Assembly: GCA_006503475.1 (NCBI GenBank)
Contig: RSEH01000079.1
Span: forward strand, 1 to 64,000
Source of the DNA: Stentor roeselii
Lineage: Eukaryota; Ciliophora; Heterotrichea; Heterotrichida; Stentoridae
Length of the DNA stretch: 64,000 nt
Reading direction: 5' to 3'
Positions 13,001 through 22,382 of this stretch are shown piece by piece. Below the pieces are notes generated by a model. The model was not told where the DNA came from. It did not search any database and saw nothing but the letters and a program-made list of their open reading frames with translations. The position numbers and the translations under genes are program-made. Numbering within the stretch: position 1 is the stretch's first letter; each line of letters starts with the position of its first letter.

Positions 13001-13376
13001 TCTTGAGCCACTCTATCAAGCCATTTAAAGATCTTTGATAACACCCTAAGTCCGGCTCTGTGAAAAAACTCCATTTACTATCAGTTCCTTTTCCTACAAT
13101 AATTGCGGGAATTTCAACCATTTCCGCGATAACCATTGTCTGAAGTTGAAGTTCTCTAGAATTAGTCACCAATACGATAAAGTCGAAATCATCAAAGCTT
13201 TCTAAAAATTTTTTCGTTAAAGGAATGTCAAAAATTGTTATTCCCGGCATAAAAACCAGATCTACTCCTGTTTTGTTGATTCCTATAAGCATTTTATGGT
13301 AGCCCATTCGAAGATCATCAGATTTGATGGCTGAAAGTGAGGTTAGAATGGTTAGGAAGACTGATAGCACCCACAT
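10020..13376 (-). CDS. Double Venus-flytrap receptor with polytopic membrane domain (type A, copy 1)
   Basis: A single 1118-codon frame from ATG 13376 to TAA. Residues 1-18 form a signal peptide. Residues about 25-315 look like a shortened periplasmic-binding (Venus flytrap) domain, with DFIVLVTNSRE, then IPAIIVGKG and FFTEPDLGCY. Residues about 320-740 form a second, more typical ANF_receptor-like domain starting ITISADTN and continuing QNQLYHQGTKFMI, IPVVNGMGATLKN and HPTPFNFLEALYD. Many N-glycosylation sequons support an outside location. From about 745 there are roughly eight membrane helices, a cysteine-rich outer loop (CRF...DNDCSYECW) and a conserved inner tail, PPSLLVAKEGKT...QMIKLAF. 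Eight helices and no class C signature argue against a metabotropic glutamate/GABA-B receptor. Ligand and output are unknown. It is closest to the copy at 54659. Confidence 0.8.
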   Translation of the reverse strand: MWVLSVFLTILTSLSAIKSDDLRMGYHKMLIGINKTGVDLVFMPGITIFDIPLTKKFLESFDDFDFIVLVTNSRELQLQTMVIAEMVEIPAIIVGKGTDSKWSFFTEPDLGCYQRSLNGLIEWLKMDKFAIFYSATDQNIENASFIKNQFNYAISSGYHPSASVDTIVNHLGKFFKAEGVQNFVVLPDLTDCYALVHSFNVLNLEKEWNLIIYGEECFLYMKTDGSLSLAYSDLDTAFNERRLEMLAITKFTNKISGKNIARFQIMNEFAKVKKPCTYSIMNRFNNRIHKVGSILDGVVTVSEEITFFGNKFKRTKLNSIPITISADTNCSLPGQYDARQNQLYHQGTKFMINYINTKNPLKGFEFKLFDDFNCKNSSENKNFSTCLASLGSQLGVAHIPSFYYPSVLAIEGLRRQGLRIPVVNGMGATLKNFTLPSSFFRVVSTLDVILQYSAHILKVFGNLNVIVFYSDDAWGKMIYSHLLYLDQEKVLNIINRPQFREIPMNFSSDMWEEFKENFEDAFETGCYFIVLAMSHPTPFNFLEALYDHGIRRGDFSYFFVTPAGLDALKVQDSLKIKKRKELLHGSHFLYGSFWTGKYGEELRKEYENSNFETWLPCYYMDAVLSIIKAVELVLLSGKDYEDHELITKSIKASKFLGVTGMILFDEDSLSREINSVSFYNMFEDPSTGEFLIKESARASPTSLNYLKLEKSVWPLGETHPKSMKDYYLNCDFFNYKVTQSDSSIFKETLLNLAVLVISALISLLWILKFKLISIPMLATVKFIEPDDYLEIIAVIFEPFQMISLGPSMMHVSVTFGRYLNIFSFNWLKAFEFRDKVYWTLLCLIIVSLIISLVFLMVSRLKLKLIENHRGKFLKIESLIKLVVINFLFIPIFSYLSSVFSCRFSQMSHGAFLDNDCSYECWNRSHLILVSICMFLLVTHSVLSYFYKSGEQDNLTKNIKASQAFFMLKTFLCILITTLEKVFIILGIMEKIWFALVFLTGMAAILVFLMKNNAYNFDRLNLWVKVGYFCVVWNTLMYVVAVCTEVNRVWIVGVDIIGWSVIFGLGIRKNLKLPPSLLVAKEGKTVYQMIKLAFNFGLFQRLLVYRIKNKDFMKRMRKD

Positions 13377-14321
13377 TTAATTATATTGGAGAGTTTTTTG
13401 AATTATGATGCAAAGAGATGTCTAGAATATAAAGGGAAGACATAGTTTTTATGGAGAAGCTATTTAAAGATTACAATTTAGATAATTTAAAGAAATTTGG
13501 TTTGGTAAATATCTATCTTCATCACAGAGAATCGCAGAGTTTTGCAAATTTTTGGTATCCTTGATTTGTGCAAATGAGAAGGTTTTACTTGCATGAACCT
13601 CGGACTAGTTTGTGACCTCCTGATTAGATCCTTTCGATAGATTTAAAGAATTTTGGTATTTTAGATTTAAATTAAAAGTTTTCAAACATTTAGTTTTATC
13701 TGATATTAAGAAATAATTGTTGTATTTCAGTACTTGTGCTTAAATTTTACGATACTCTTGATTGGAAAGGTGCATATTATAATTCTCAAGAAGGTGAAAG
13801 GATAAATATAGATAATTTTAGGATAAATTAGTAAAGGGTATTTTAGCAAGTTTGTTGAACAGAAATTCAAAGATTTTAGTTCAGTTCTAAATTTTTTATA
13901 TAAATATGAAATATGAAAAGCTTATTTTAATATAAGAATTGAATAATATCAAAATTTGAAGAGAGGTTGACAACTAATAGTTGAACTTGAACATAATTTT
14001 TGACAATCTTGAGTTAATATCAAACAAACTGCAATGATTTGTTGAGATTTTTTCATTGAACCTTAGGCGGAAGTAAAGGTTATAAAAATTATCTTGATTG
14101 TCTAACTACCATCATCATTTTAACACTTTCCTGTTAATATATATTGATACTAATTGAAATTTCATCTAGTTCATCATAAATTTAAGAAATTTAATTCTTA
14201 AAATCAAATATCATCTCAATATCTATAAACCCCAAAAATCTAAATAAATCCCTAACTCAAGTTAATTCTATTATATAACCTAAAAATCCCTAACTCTACA
14301 TCAATTTATTATAACCTAAGT
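13377..14321. other. Intergenic, AT-rich
   Basis: About 0.95 kb between two minus-strand surface-protein genes, so it holds the promoter of the receptor and the 3' region after 14322's neighbour. Two CCCTAACTC-like octamers lie near 14,257 and 14,287 but do not form an array. No gene was seen. Confidence 0.5.
13380..13385 (-). promoter_or_regulatory. TATAAT-like box, 3 nt before ATG
   Basis: Minus-strand TATAAT directly before the receptor start at 13376. One of nine such boxes in the window; see the findings for the pattern. Confidence 0.4.
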
Positions 14322-17300
14322 TTAAGTTTCTTTAGTGATATTTTTTCCTTCATTCTTCAAATCCGGCTGAACTTTTTCACGATTTTTTCTTTCTTCCAAA
14401 AATTTCTGTATTTTTTCCTTAATTTTCTTGAAACTTGAATAAACCGAGTAAACAATATTCATAATCCAAGCAATAGTAATGATATAAATACAAGCGAAAG
14501 CCATTTTCTCACTGAACTCATCCCAATGAACTCTTGTGAAAAGAATCAAAAAATAATAAAAAAAAATCAAAGCTTCTTTGAAGAAATGATAAAAATTACT
14601 TATTCTTGATTTAAAAATTTGAACAAAAGCAATATACAGCGGAACCTGAATATTTTTTACTAAAAGAGCGAAAAGTGCAGGAATTATCAACTGAAATAAC
14701 CCATCGCTACTAAATTCCAAGGAAATAACAATGAAAACTCTCCGAAGAATGTACAACAAGTAAAAAAACCATTCTCTGTAATGATTTTCTTTAAAATCTA
14801 TGAAGAAAGTCCCGAATTTTTCATTGAAAATTTTATGAGATTCTTGGGATTCGAGTTTAGACTTTTTAGAAACTAAGATGAGGTAGATTAGGAACAGAAT
14901 GCTTTCAATTGCCTGAATATTCCTTACGATAATTATCAAACTCATGCAGAAGTCAAGGATTTCAAATGCAGTTTGGGTAGTTGAACTGAAGATGCTTATA
15001 CGAAGACAAATCAGGAATTCTAATAATGATTGAACCCAAAATCGCAGAAAGACTGAAAATTTAAAGTGAGACTCAATTGAAGCCAATTTTGGTTTTAAAG
15101 TATTTATCATCATTAGCAGTCTTACTATCAGGAAAATAGAAATAAAAATGCAAAGTGTTTGAAGATAAGGCTCAGTGTTAAATATAAACGAACTGGTCTT
15201 GTAGCCGAATAATTGAAGCTTTTTATTTAAGTCGTTACCATAAACTTGCCCAGTAATTTTTGATATAAAATGAGGACTTCTTTTTTGAATTCGAATACTC
15301 AACAAAAACTCTCGAAGAATTGGGTTCAGTTTAATGTTTGATAGATATACTGAGTAGAAGATTTCTGCTGTATTCAGAAAGTCAAAAAAAACTTCGAAAT
15401 TAAAACTGATAGCTCCAGCTCCAAGTGTTATCAAAAGTCCAGCAAAAACCCCTTTTCTTCCAACAGATTTAATTTCATCAGCTTTTTTCTTCAAATCTCT
15501 ATCTTCAATTTGCTGTTGATTAAATTTGATAACTTTTTCAAGTGTTTCCCTGAAAAGTTTCGTATCATTCTTGGAGTAAATATCTTTATTAAAAACAATT
15601 TTTAATTGAGTTTCTTCATCAAGCAAATCAAGATCAAAGATTATTTTAAAGACTTTCAAGTCAACAGCAGAAACTTTGAATTTAATTTTCTTATTTTTTA
15701 ATGAAACTTGAATTTGGTCTTTTTCTAATTTTTTTTTAAGTTCTTGAGTAAAACAAATAGTTACATCCAGGTCCTGACTAATTCTAAGATCAGCGTAAAA
15801 CACATTTAAAATGCATTCGATGTTGAAAATATAGTCGACTTCACAGATACAGACTCCATATTGATTAAAAATGCTATTTTTTGAACATTTTTCGCAGTCA
15901 TTTTCTGATTTGCATTTCGAGCAGAGACTTGGACATGATTTGCATGTTTTTTTGGTAATGTCGAAATATGAGGAATCATTACATTTGAAACATGAACCGT
16001 TTTTTAACTCGAAGTTTTCATTGCATACTGAACATGAACTTGGTTGGAAATCTGAACAAGTGGAGCAGTTAGAGTCATCACAAAGGTTACAATATTCCTG
16101 GGCTTTACAAGTTGAATTACACGAACTACTGCAGTTTAAACAATCTGAGTTCAAATAATATTGATTCAACTCACATGGATTATTGCATTCACCTTCAGCT
16201 GTGCAGTAAGAGCAACCCTGACAATTCAATCCTGAAAAAAGCTTATTTTTCGGATAGACTGAGTTAAAAATTTGAAATCGGTGAATAAACCCTTTGTACG
16301 ATGATTTAAATTCAGAGTCAGATCCTATCAATAGCAGCTCTTCGCTTGAATCAATAAATGGAAAAGTGGAAATCAAGATAACTTTAATGGTTTTTCCGTT
16401 TAGGACTAATGAAAGTGTTGATCCTGATGTGAATTCATTTGAAAAATAAAGATGATTCCAGGTTTTTTCATCGAAAGACTCACCTGATGTTGACTGGGAA
16501 ATATTATTCGTTGTTAGACGAATGCTAAATATGGACTTGGAAAATTCAATTAGGACTAAGTGACTTTGATTCATTTTTCTTGAAAGTAAAACTGCTGAAT
16601 CAATCAAAGGTTTAACCCAGAGCGAAATAGTAAAATCAAATCCGAATAAATCTAAAACACTTATCTCCAAGTTAGAATTCTCCCCAAAATAAACCCCTCG
16701 TCCCAAAGCAGATTCCGGTAAATTTCCATAAAAATTAGCTCTTTTCACAGCCATCACATTAAAAACCTGATCAAAAAACCTGTCACTAACCCCTTCAAAC
16801 TTAAAGTTCAAAACAAGTCGATCATGATCAATTCCAAAACATTTTCCTTCTCTCTCCAGATATCCCAAAGGACAAGACTTCAAACAAACATTTTTCATAA
16901 TAAAATCTTTACAACTCAAGCATTCAAAAAGTTCTTTTCCAGAACAAGTCAAGCAAGAAGAGTGACAACTGAAGCAATTTGGAGGAACTTGACTAAAATC
17001 ACGACAAGTCAAGCAAGAGTTGAATGATTCACAAGTTAAGCAGTCATCTTTGCAGGGTGAGCAAGAGTTTATTGATATGTTGAAGTAAAAACCTGAAAAA
17101 CATCGACAGACTTGATTTTCACAAGATTCGCAGACCTCTGCACATGAAGAACAGGAAAAAAGAACTCCTGATAATCGATATTCGTAAAATCCTGAATCGC
17201 AAATGCAGTCATTTGATGAGAAAGAGGAATTTGGAACTTTACACGTGCAGGTTGAGTTGTTGCATGTTAGGCAGATTGGAAGGCAGGGTGAACATTGGTT

Positions 17301-18545
17301 AGTGTTTGGGGAAAGGAAATAATTGGTTTTGCAAATGCATTTTCCTTCGATTAGGTCAGTGTTTTTATCTGAGCATTTTGTACATGATGAATAGTCTTGG
17401 CATGCTTTACACATAGAATTGCAAGGTATGCAAGAATCAATATCTAATAATTGACCCGTAGAGTAGAGTCCTTCTCTGCAAATGCATTTCCCATTAACAA
17501 TATCAGAATCAAATGACATGCAGGCAGAACAGCTTACCTCATCATAACACTTAAAACAATCAAGTTTGCAATCTCCTTGTCCTCCAGTAGTAAGCCAGCA
17601 ACCAGCCCTTCTCCTCCCGCTCGGACTATAAATACAGAAGCATTCATTATTGCTGTTAAATTCACAGCTTTCAGTTGAGCATTTACAATCAATAGTAATG
17701 TTTCCCCTGCATGGAATCGTTGCGTCTAAACATGCAATTCCAGCTGAATCTTCAGTTAAAACATTAGACCTAGGCCCACATCCTGAAAGTAAATCAGGAA
17801 AAATAAAACTTATTTCACAAGGTTCGCAATTCCCAATAATGCAAGTCGAGCTCTGAGATCCAAGATAATTATCCTTCATTCCAATCTGATAAAACAAAGC
17901 AAAATACCAAATAAAGCCCTGAAAGCCTTTGATCCATGGATTATTATCATCTGTATAGTCGATTCCTAGATTGTGAGCAGTCATTAATACAGTCTCTATA
18001 TACGTATCTTCAAAGGTCACAGATATGGCTTCTAAGTTGTCAATATAAACTAAAGCTTGTTGGTTTGAACTAAGTTCAAAAGTAATTAAAGTCCATTTGT
18101 CTAAATAAAAAATACCTATGAAAAATGAATTAGAAGAACCATAATAGTATCGATAATCATTGTCTTTCATGAATGATAATATTGGAGAGTTAGTTGTTAG
18201 GTCGTGGAAAAGCAATAAACCTAGATTCGCCTCCCAACGACAGAAAAGTCGCCCCAGGTCTTGGATTATCAATGACTTAGCCCAGATAATCACTGAGAAA
18301 GTACTGGGGTATGCCACGTAAAGATTTTCACTGATTGGAGCTATTGAAATCATTGAATCTAATCCGAAGTAAGCCCCTCGATCTGTGAATGTGCAATCTC
18401 GCATGTCAGTAGATCTTGAATTTCCATTGAATCCAAATAGTCCATTCCCAGAGTAATCATGAATGATTTGCCCATAATTTTGGTAAAATCGATATTCTAT
18501 GATTTGACTTCTGATCAGACAAATGAGATAAAGACTTAATAACAT
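14322..18545 (-). CDS. Giant LamG and cysteine-rich repeat membrane protein
   Basis: One uninterrupted 1407-codon frame, ATG 18545 to TAA. Residues 1-13 are a signal peptide. Residues about 16-225 form a LamG/concanavalin-like jelly roll (YRFYQNYGQIIHDYSGNG, then FSVIIWAKS). Residues about 230-575 are furin-like/growth-factor-receptor cysteine repeats (C..C...CKTC type). A second LamG-like domain covers about 580-770 (FKFEG...FTISLWVKP), followed by a second cysteine-rich block to about 905. A short strand-rich segment leads to eight or nine membrane helices between about 1030 and 1375, and a charged tail. The plan is known from many ciliate surface proteins of unknown role; the C-terminus recalls TRP-like polytopic regions but I see no pore motif. 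It probably sits at the cell surface as a receptor or adhesion protein. Confidence 0.75.
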   Translation of the reverse strand: MLLSLYLICLIRSQIIEYRFYQNYGQIIHDYSGNGLFGFNGNSRSTDMRDCTFTDRGAYFGLDSMISIAPISENLYVAYPSTFSVIIWAKSLIIQDLGRLFCRWEANLGLLLFHDLTTNSPILSFMKDNDYRYYYGSSNSFFIGIFYLDKWTLITFELSSNQQALVYIDNLEAISVTFEDTYIETVLMTAHNLGIDYTDDNNPWIKGFQGFIWYFALFYQIGMKDNYLGSQSSTCIIGNCEPCEISFIFPDLLSGCGPRSNVLTEDSAGIACLDATIPCRGNITIDCKCSTESCEFNSNNECFCIYSPSGRRRAGCWLTTGGQGDCKLDCFKCYDEVSCSACMSFDSDIVNGKCICREGLYSTGQLLDIDSCIPCNSMCKACQDYSSCTKCSDKNTDLIEGKCICKTNYFLSPNTNQCSPCLPICLTCNNSTCTCKVPNSSFSSNDCICDSGFYEYRLSGVLFSCSSCAEVCESCENQVCRCFSGFYFNISINSCSPCKDDCLTCESFNSCLTCRDFSQVPPNCFSCHSSCLTCSGKELFECLSCKDFIMKNVCLKSCPLGYLEREGKCFGIDHDRLVLNFKFEGVSDRFFDQVFNVMAVKRANFYGNLPESALGRGVYFGENSNLEISVLDLFGFDFTISLWVKPLIDSAVLLSRKMNQSHLVLIEFSKSIFSIRLTTNNISQSTSGESFDEKTWNHLYFSNEFTSGSTLSLVLNGKTIKVILISTFPFIDSSEELLLIGSDSEFKSSYKGFIHRFQIFNSVYPKNKLFSGLNCQGCSYCTAEGECNNPCELNQYYLNSDCLNCSSSCNSTCKAQEYCNLCDDSNCSTCSDFQPSSCSVCNENFELKNGSCFKCNDSSYFDITKKTCKSCPSLCSKCKSENDCEKCSKNSIFNQYGVCICEVDYIFNIECILNVFYADLRISQDLDVTICFTQELKKKLEKDQIQVSLKNKKIKFKVSAVDLKVFKIIFDLDLLDEETQLKIVFNKDIYSKNDTKLFRETLEKVIKFNQQQIEDRDLKKKADEIKSVGRKGVFAGLLITLGAGAISFNFEVFFDFLNTAEIFYSVYLSNIKLNPILREFLLSIRIQKRSPHFISKITGQVYGNDLNKKLQLFGYKTSSFIFNTEPYLQTLCIFISIFLIVRLLMMINTLKPKLASIESHFKFSVFLRFWVQSLLEFLICLRISIFSSTTQTAFEILDFCMSLIIIVRNIQAIESILFLIYLILVSKKSKLESQESHKIFNEKFGTFFIDFKENHYREWFFYLLYILRRVFIVISLEFSSDGLFQLIIPALFALLVKNIQVPLYIAFVQIFKSRISNFYHFFKEALIFFYYFLILFTRVHWDEFSEKMAFACIYIITIAWIMNIVYSVYSSFKKIKEKIQKFLEERKNREKVQPDLKNEGKNITKET

Positions 18546-19549
18546 TTATTATTTATTATAGGTATATCTCTACCTTAGACATAATTTATAATCTTTCTAT
18601 TTATTCAACTAATATAAACTAAAACTATTTAGCATTCGCATCAAAGAAACAGATTGACATATAAACCAATTTAATGTTTGAAGGCATTCACAAAATTTTC
18701 ATGTTTCTTCTTCGCTATTAAAATATTTCATATGACCTTTTATTTAAAACCGCATCGAATTTATGAAAAAAAATTACTTATATAATAGAAGAGTATCACT
18801 TATTATGACAATATCTTTCGATTTTAAGTAATTAAAATAAAAACTTTAATATCCCAAGTCTGAGCTATTTTTCAAAAAAAGAACTAAACTTAATGTTTTC
18901 AAGATCTTGAAAATTACAAAATAACTAAAGGTTCCTTGTCATTAATATGGTTTGATCCAGATCCTATTTTTTGACGATTCATCCACTACTAAGGAGTTTT
19001 GAAACCTGAAATTATTCAAAGATTATCAAACACAAATTGAATTAAAATAAAAATCCAGCATAACTTTAAAGCATTTCCTTTCCGAACTACCACTGTCTAA
19101 AACTTCAAAAAATATAAATATCACTAGAAAATATCATAAGTTTCATTTAAAGGTTTAAGCTTTAAAGACCAAAATCTTGTTCCAGCAACAAACTAGATAA
19201 AACCTCCAAATTAATCAAGGATCAACAAAAGAATTAACAATATGAATAAGCTAAAATTGTTCTATAGTTTATATTTCATCCTAAAAGCTAAGATTATATT
19301 ATAAATCAACTAGATAGGAATTAAATAAGAATCATTTTTTTATCCGATCATATTAGAATAATTATCGAATATCAAAGCTCGATTTAATTATGTGAAGGAT
19401 AAAGTAATTAAAATATTCACCTGATAGTCATATCAATTCACTCATCATTAAAAAAAATACTTGTGAAAATCCAAGTACTTTAAAAAAGAGATAGACTGAA
19501 TTATTTATTTCATGCATTTGAGATTTACTGCTAAACTATTAACACAAAC
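18546..19549. other. Intergenic, nothing recognised
   Basis: One kilobase of AT-rich DNA upstream of the LamG protein gene and downstream of the gene at 19550. No frame above 60 codons and no repeat was noticed. Confidence 0.5.
18555..18560 (-). promoter_or_regulatory. TATAAT-like box, 9 nt before ATG
   Basis: Minus-strand TATAAT upstream of the start at 18545, the longest spacer of the nine boxes seen. Confidence 0.35.
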
Positions 19550-20110
19550 TCAACTTTTTAACAAAGAATCAACAATAAAAAACCTCTTATTCGGTTCAGC
19601 CAAGAGAACATCTTTAACCTCTTTAATCTCATGTTTTACCTTAACCCTCAACTTTTTGGGCAGAACACTTTGAATAATGATATTTTTTCCCAAGCTTTCC
19701 TCATTATTAAAATACCCAGTCATGAAATTCTTCTGAAAAGCGCGACTTTCCTTTTGTTTTATTCTATTAATGCAGTTCATCAGCATCTTCGACTTATTTC
19801 TAGTGGTTTCAACACTATTAAAGTAAATGCTTTTCAAATGAAAATTAGTTCGACAGACCAAGTCTTCACTTTTCAGTCCTTTCGGAGTTAATCGCGAACG
19901 AGTCAACTTCGGAGTCTTTGATCGAATAAGCGACGGCTTTAAATGAAGAGATTTATTTGGTTGTAAGTTTAGGATGTTTACGTTTGTGTTTTCTTCCCAG
20001 CCGAAAAGACTGCCAAGTTTTCTTTCGTCTTTTATTCGAAGTGCTCTTGAAGAACATTTTTCGCTTTCTTTTGTTAGACTTGCGATTAGGTCTTTTTCGA
20101 GGTGTTTCAT
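19550..20110 (-). CDS. Hypothetical basic protein
   Basis: A 186-residue frame from ATG 20110 to TAA. It is rich in Lys, Arg and Ser, has no signal peptide or membrane helix, and carries a likely disordered middle (residues about 55-90, many SKTPKLTRS-type segments). The C-terminal third (KKLRVKVKHEIKEVKDVLLAEPNKRFFIVDSLLKS region, in part) looks folded. No family is recognised. It is divergent from the otubain-like gene at 20623, so the 0.5-kb gap could serve both. Confidence 0.6.
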   Translation of the reverse strand: MKHLEKDLIASLTKESEKCSSRALRIKDERKLGSLFGWEENTNVNILNLQPNKSLHLKPSLIRSKTPKLTRSRLTPKGLKSEDLVCRTNFHLKSIYFNSVETTRNKSKMLMNCINRIKQKESRAFQKNFMTGYFNNEESLGKNIIIQSVLPKKLRVKVKHEIKEVKDVLLAEPNKRFFIVDSLLKS

Positions 20111-20622
20111 TATTAGATGAAGTTTAAGTTAGGAGATTAGGAAATTTTGATGGGTTTAATTTTTATATGAGGAAAATTTTGTTTTACTGGAGTTTTAGAT
20201 GAGAAGGTTTTAGGATTTTTAAAGATGATTTTTGGGTCTTTCGTGTTTTGAAGTTGATATTTAAGGGGAAAGTTTTTATATTGGAGATTTCTTAGAATTA
20301 CTGGATATTAAAATGAATAGTATTCAAAAGCACTAGCTTATCATCCATTTTAACTCGTAAGAGTCTTCTTTACAAGTCATTAATTTATCTTTTCTTGATT
20401 TTACAAAAGGATAATTAACAGCTTTTATTTAAATTGAATGTTTTAATCTTTTTCAGGGTACTCTAGCTTGATCTACTTTAATAATTTCTGAAATTTCGAC
20501 AGAATTCCATGTAAATCTTTAATCAAATCGATAAATGAGCTCAAAAAGGTTTACTCACCAATTCAAACAGGTCTCTCTAAAGAATAATCTTTAAACCATA
20601 AACCATTTCTTTAAAATAATAT
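20111..20622. other. Divergent intergenic region, probable two-way promoter
   Basis: It separates the hypothetical gene on the minus strand from the otubain-like gene on the plus strand. An ATG with a short frame near 20,536 could be an upstream exon of the plus gene, but I found no 15-nt intron that would join it in frame. Nothing else was recognised. Confidence 0.4.
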
Positions 20623-21330
20623 ATGTCCTTCTTTCAGGTAGATCAAACAGATGCATTCTTTGATAATCTTATTCAAAATAAGTTCTTCTACATTCGACAC
20701 TTTCCTGACCTTTCATTCTATGAAACATTGATACTAGCTTACTTAGAGAGTTTATTCTCTGAAGACTCTTTCTACAATCGTGTTTATTTAAAGACTCAGT
20801 AAGTACTAATCAGTCTTTTCCAGTCAGAATCATTCACAAATCTAAAACAACTTCTTTACTATCAAACTGAACCCATCCATCCTTTCGGCCAGTTTTTCGA
20901 AGCTGGTCTTGACCAAGTTCTATTTGAAGACATTAAAAACTTATCAAAAACTCTCATGTTTTCAGGACTTCATTATTTTTCTTATAATTTCAATGTCTCC
21001 ATCACGATTTTTAAGTCAAATACTGAAGTCATTCGTATTAGAGAACATCAATTTGAGAACCCTGTTGAAATTGCGGTTTATGTGTTGTTTGATAAAAATT
21101 TTATTGTTTATCGATTGGATGAAGAGATGGATTTGGAGTATTCTCGACCTCGTGTCCAGTCTGAACTAACCGCCGACCATAAACTTTTTTTCCGAGACAT
21201 TTCCAATTTTCTTCTAAATTTCATCAACGAAAAATCACCCAAGCTGATAACAAGTCTAGAAAAAAACCGATTCCAAAATTTATGTTCAGAAATATCTTCA
21301 AAGCGAGAATTTTTCAATCCAGAAGAATAA
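20623..21330 (+). CDS. Otubain (C65)-like protein lacking the catalytic cysteine
   Basis: Two exons, 20623-20798 and 20814-21330, joined across a 15-nt intron, give 230 residues. The order of elements resembles otubains: a short N-terminal helix, then FFYIRHFPDLSFYETLILAYLESLF where otubains have a RGDGNCFYRAF-type active site, an alpha-helical middle, and a C-terminal strand section (VEIAVYVLFDKNFIVYRL) where otubains have the PGHYDILY histidine. Here the cysteine position holds no Cys and the histidine is absent, so if the assignment is right it is a pseudoenzyme that may bind ubiquitin without cutting it. The alternative is an unrelated ciliate protein. The stop lies 28 bp before the arrestin start on the same strand. 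The ATG is the first in frame; upstream stops exclude a simple extension. Confidence 0.5.
20799..20813 (+). other. 15-nt intron
   Basis: GTAAGTACTAATCAG interrupts the otubain-like gene. It contains an in-frame TAA, and its removal joins two coding stretches in the same frame. A at position 10 fits the putative branch site. Confidence 0.85.
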
Positions 21331-21358
21331 CTTTAACTAAACCTTCATCATTCAATAA

Positions 21359-22366
21359 ATGGACCATATAGGGAAAGTGAAGATTTACCTTGAGTCAGGA
21401 AACGTTGTGGCTGGTGAATACCTGAAAGGCTGGGTCGTAATTAAATGCAACAGCGACGGACACAAGGTCGTTTTAACCACTTTCGGCACTGAAACCTTGA
21501 ATATCACTAAAAACTCTGGAGAAACTACAGAAAAGCCTTTTCTTATCTTTGATCATGTTGAAACCTTGACGTCAAAGACAACACAAATCGAAGAAACTTT
21601 CCCATTTAAGTTAAAAATCCCGAAATTCGCTCCAAGTTCCTTTTCCCTGACCCATATCGACGAAACTCATGAAAGAAGAATCGAAGCGTCAGTTGAGTAT
21701 AAAATTACTTCTTTCATCGAAACAACTTCTGGAAAAATCGCAGAAAAGTCGAAAAAATTCGTCGTTTTGGCTTCAAAAACAAGAGAAAACTTGAAAAACG
21801 AGTCAAAATCAACGAATTCACTGAAAAGTTGTTGGTGCATTCCAAGAGGTCATGCTTCAATTTCAGTGAAAAAAACGGAAGAAGACAATAGTTTTTCTGA
21901 TAATCTCTTTAAGTACACAGTGACTCTTTCCTCTTCTGCAAATAAAAAACTTGATTCTGTTGTAGTCCAGTTTATTTTTGAGTTTTATGCGAAAGTTGAA
22001 GGCCAAAAGACTGTAAAAGCGATTAAAACGATTAATCGAGTTGTTCCGAACATGAATGACTTCCGCAGTGATCTGGAATCAAACAGCGATCTTTCGATTG
22101 AAATGGAATTTTCGGCTTTTGATGGAAAATCTTCGGATATTTATTCATCGTGTAAGACTCGCTACTTTCAGTCAAGGGTCTTTTTGAAGGTTTGCACGAT
22201 TTATGATGTTGGGTGGCGATCGAAGTACTTTGAACTTGACCATGAGGTGATGGTTTGTCCTAAAATTATCCAGGGGGGGAATGTTATTGATGAGCAGGAT
22301 GGTGAGACTCACCAGCTTAAGACTATTGTTGTCAGTGAGGCGAATAGCAAATTTTACTCAGAGTAA
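21359..22366 (+). CDS. Arrestin-fold protein (alpha-arrestin-like)
   Basis: A 335-residue frame, ATG 21359 to TAA. The N-terminal half has the arrestin_N pattern: KVKIYLESGNVVAGEYLKGWVVI strand pair, then FPFKLKIPKFAPSSF, the usual turn where alpha-arrestins read F.F.LP..LP.SF, and a VEYKI strand. A linker (about 145-160) leads to a second beta-sandwich (about 165-315) and a short acidic tail. Arrestins bind phosphorylated membrane receptors and adaptors and direct their endocytosis or signalling. I see no PPxY motif, so ubiquitin-ligase recruitment as in fungal alpha-arrestins is not shown. The GPCR gene begins 16 bp after its stop on the same strand, which makes a functional pair plausible but not proven. 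Confidence 0.75.
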   Translation: MDHIGKVKIYLESGNVVAGEYLKGWVVIKCNSDGHKVVLTTFGTETLNITKNSGETTEKPFLIFDHVETLTSKTTQIEETFPFKLKIPKFAPSSFSLTHIDETHERRIEASVEYKITSFIETTSGKIAEKSKKFVVLASKTRENLKNESKSTNSLKSCWCIPRGHASISVKKTEEDNSFSDNLFKYTVTLSSSANKKLDSVVVQFIFEFYAKVEGQKTVKAIKTINRVVPNMNDFRSDLESNSDLSIEMEFSAFDGKSSDIYSSCKTRYFQSRVFLKVCTIYDVGWRSKYFELDHEVMVCPKIIQGGNVIDEQDGETHQLKTIVVSEANSKFYSE

Positions 22367-22382
22367 ATAGTTAGTAATATAT

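Noticed and set aside
10020-13376. Assignment of the large receptors to class C GPCRs (GABA-B or mGluR)
   Set aside because: Two flytrap-like domains, about eight helices, no cysteine-rich linker of mGluR and no recognisable class C helix motifs.
14250-14300. Two CCCTAAC-containing octamers resembling a heterotrich telomere unit
   Set aside because: Only two imperfect copies separated by other sequence, inside the chromosome, in an AT-rich spacer. No array.
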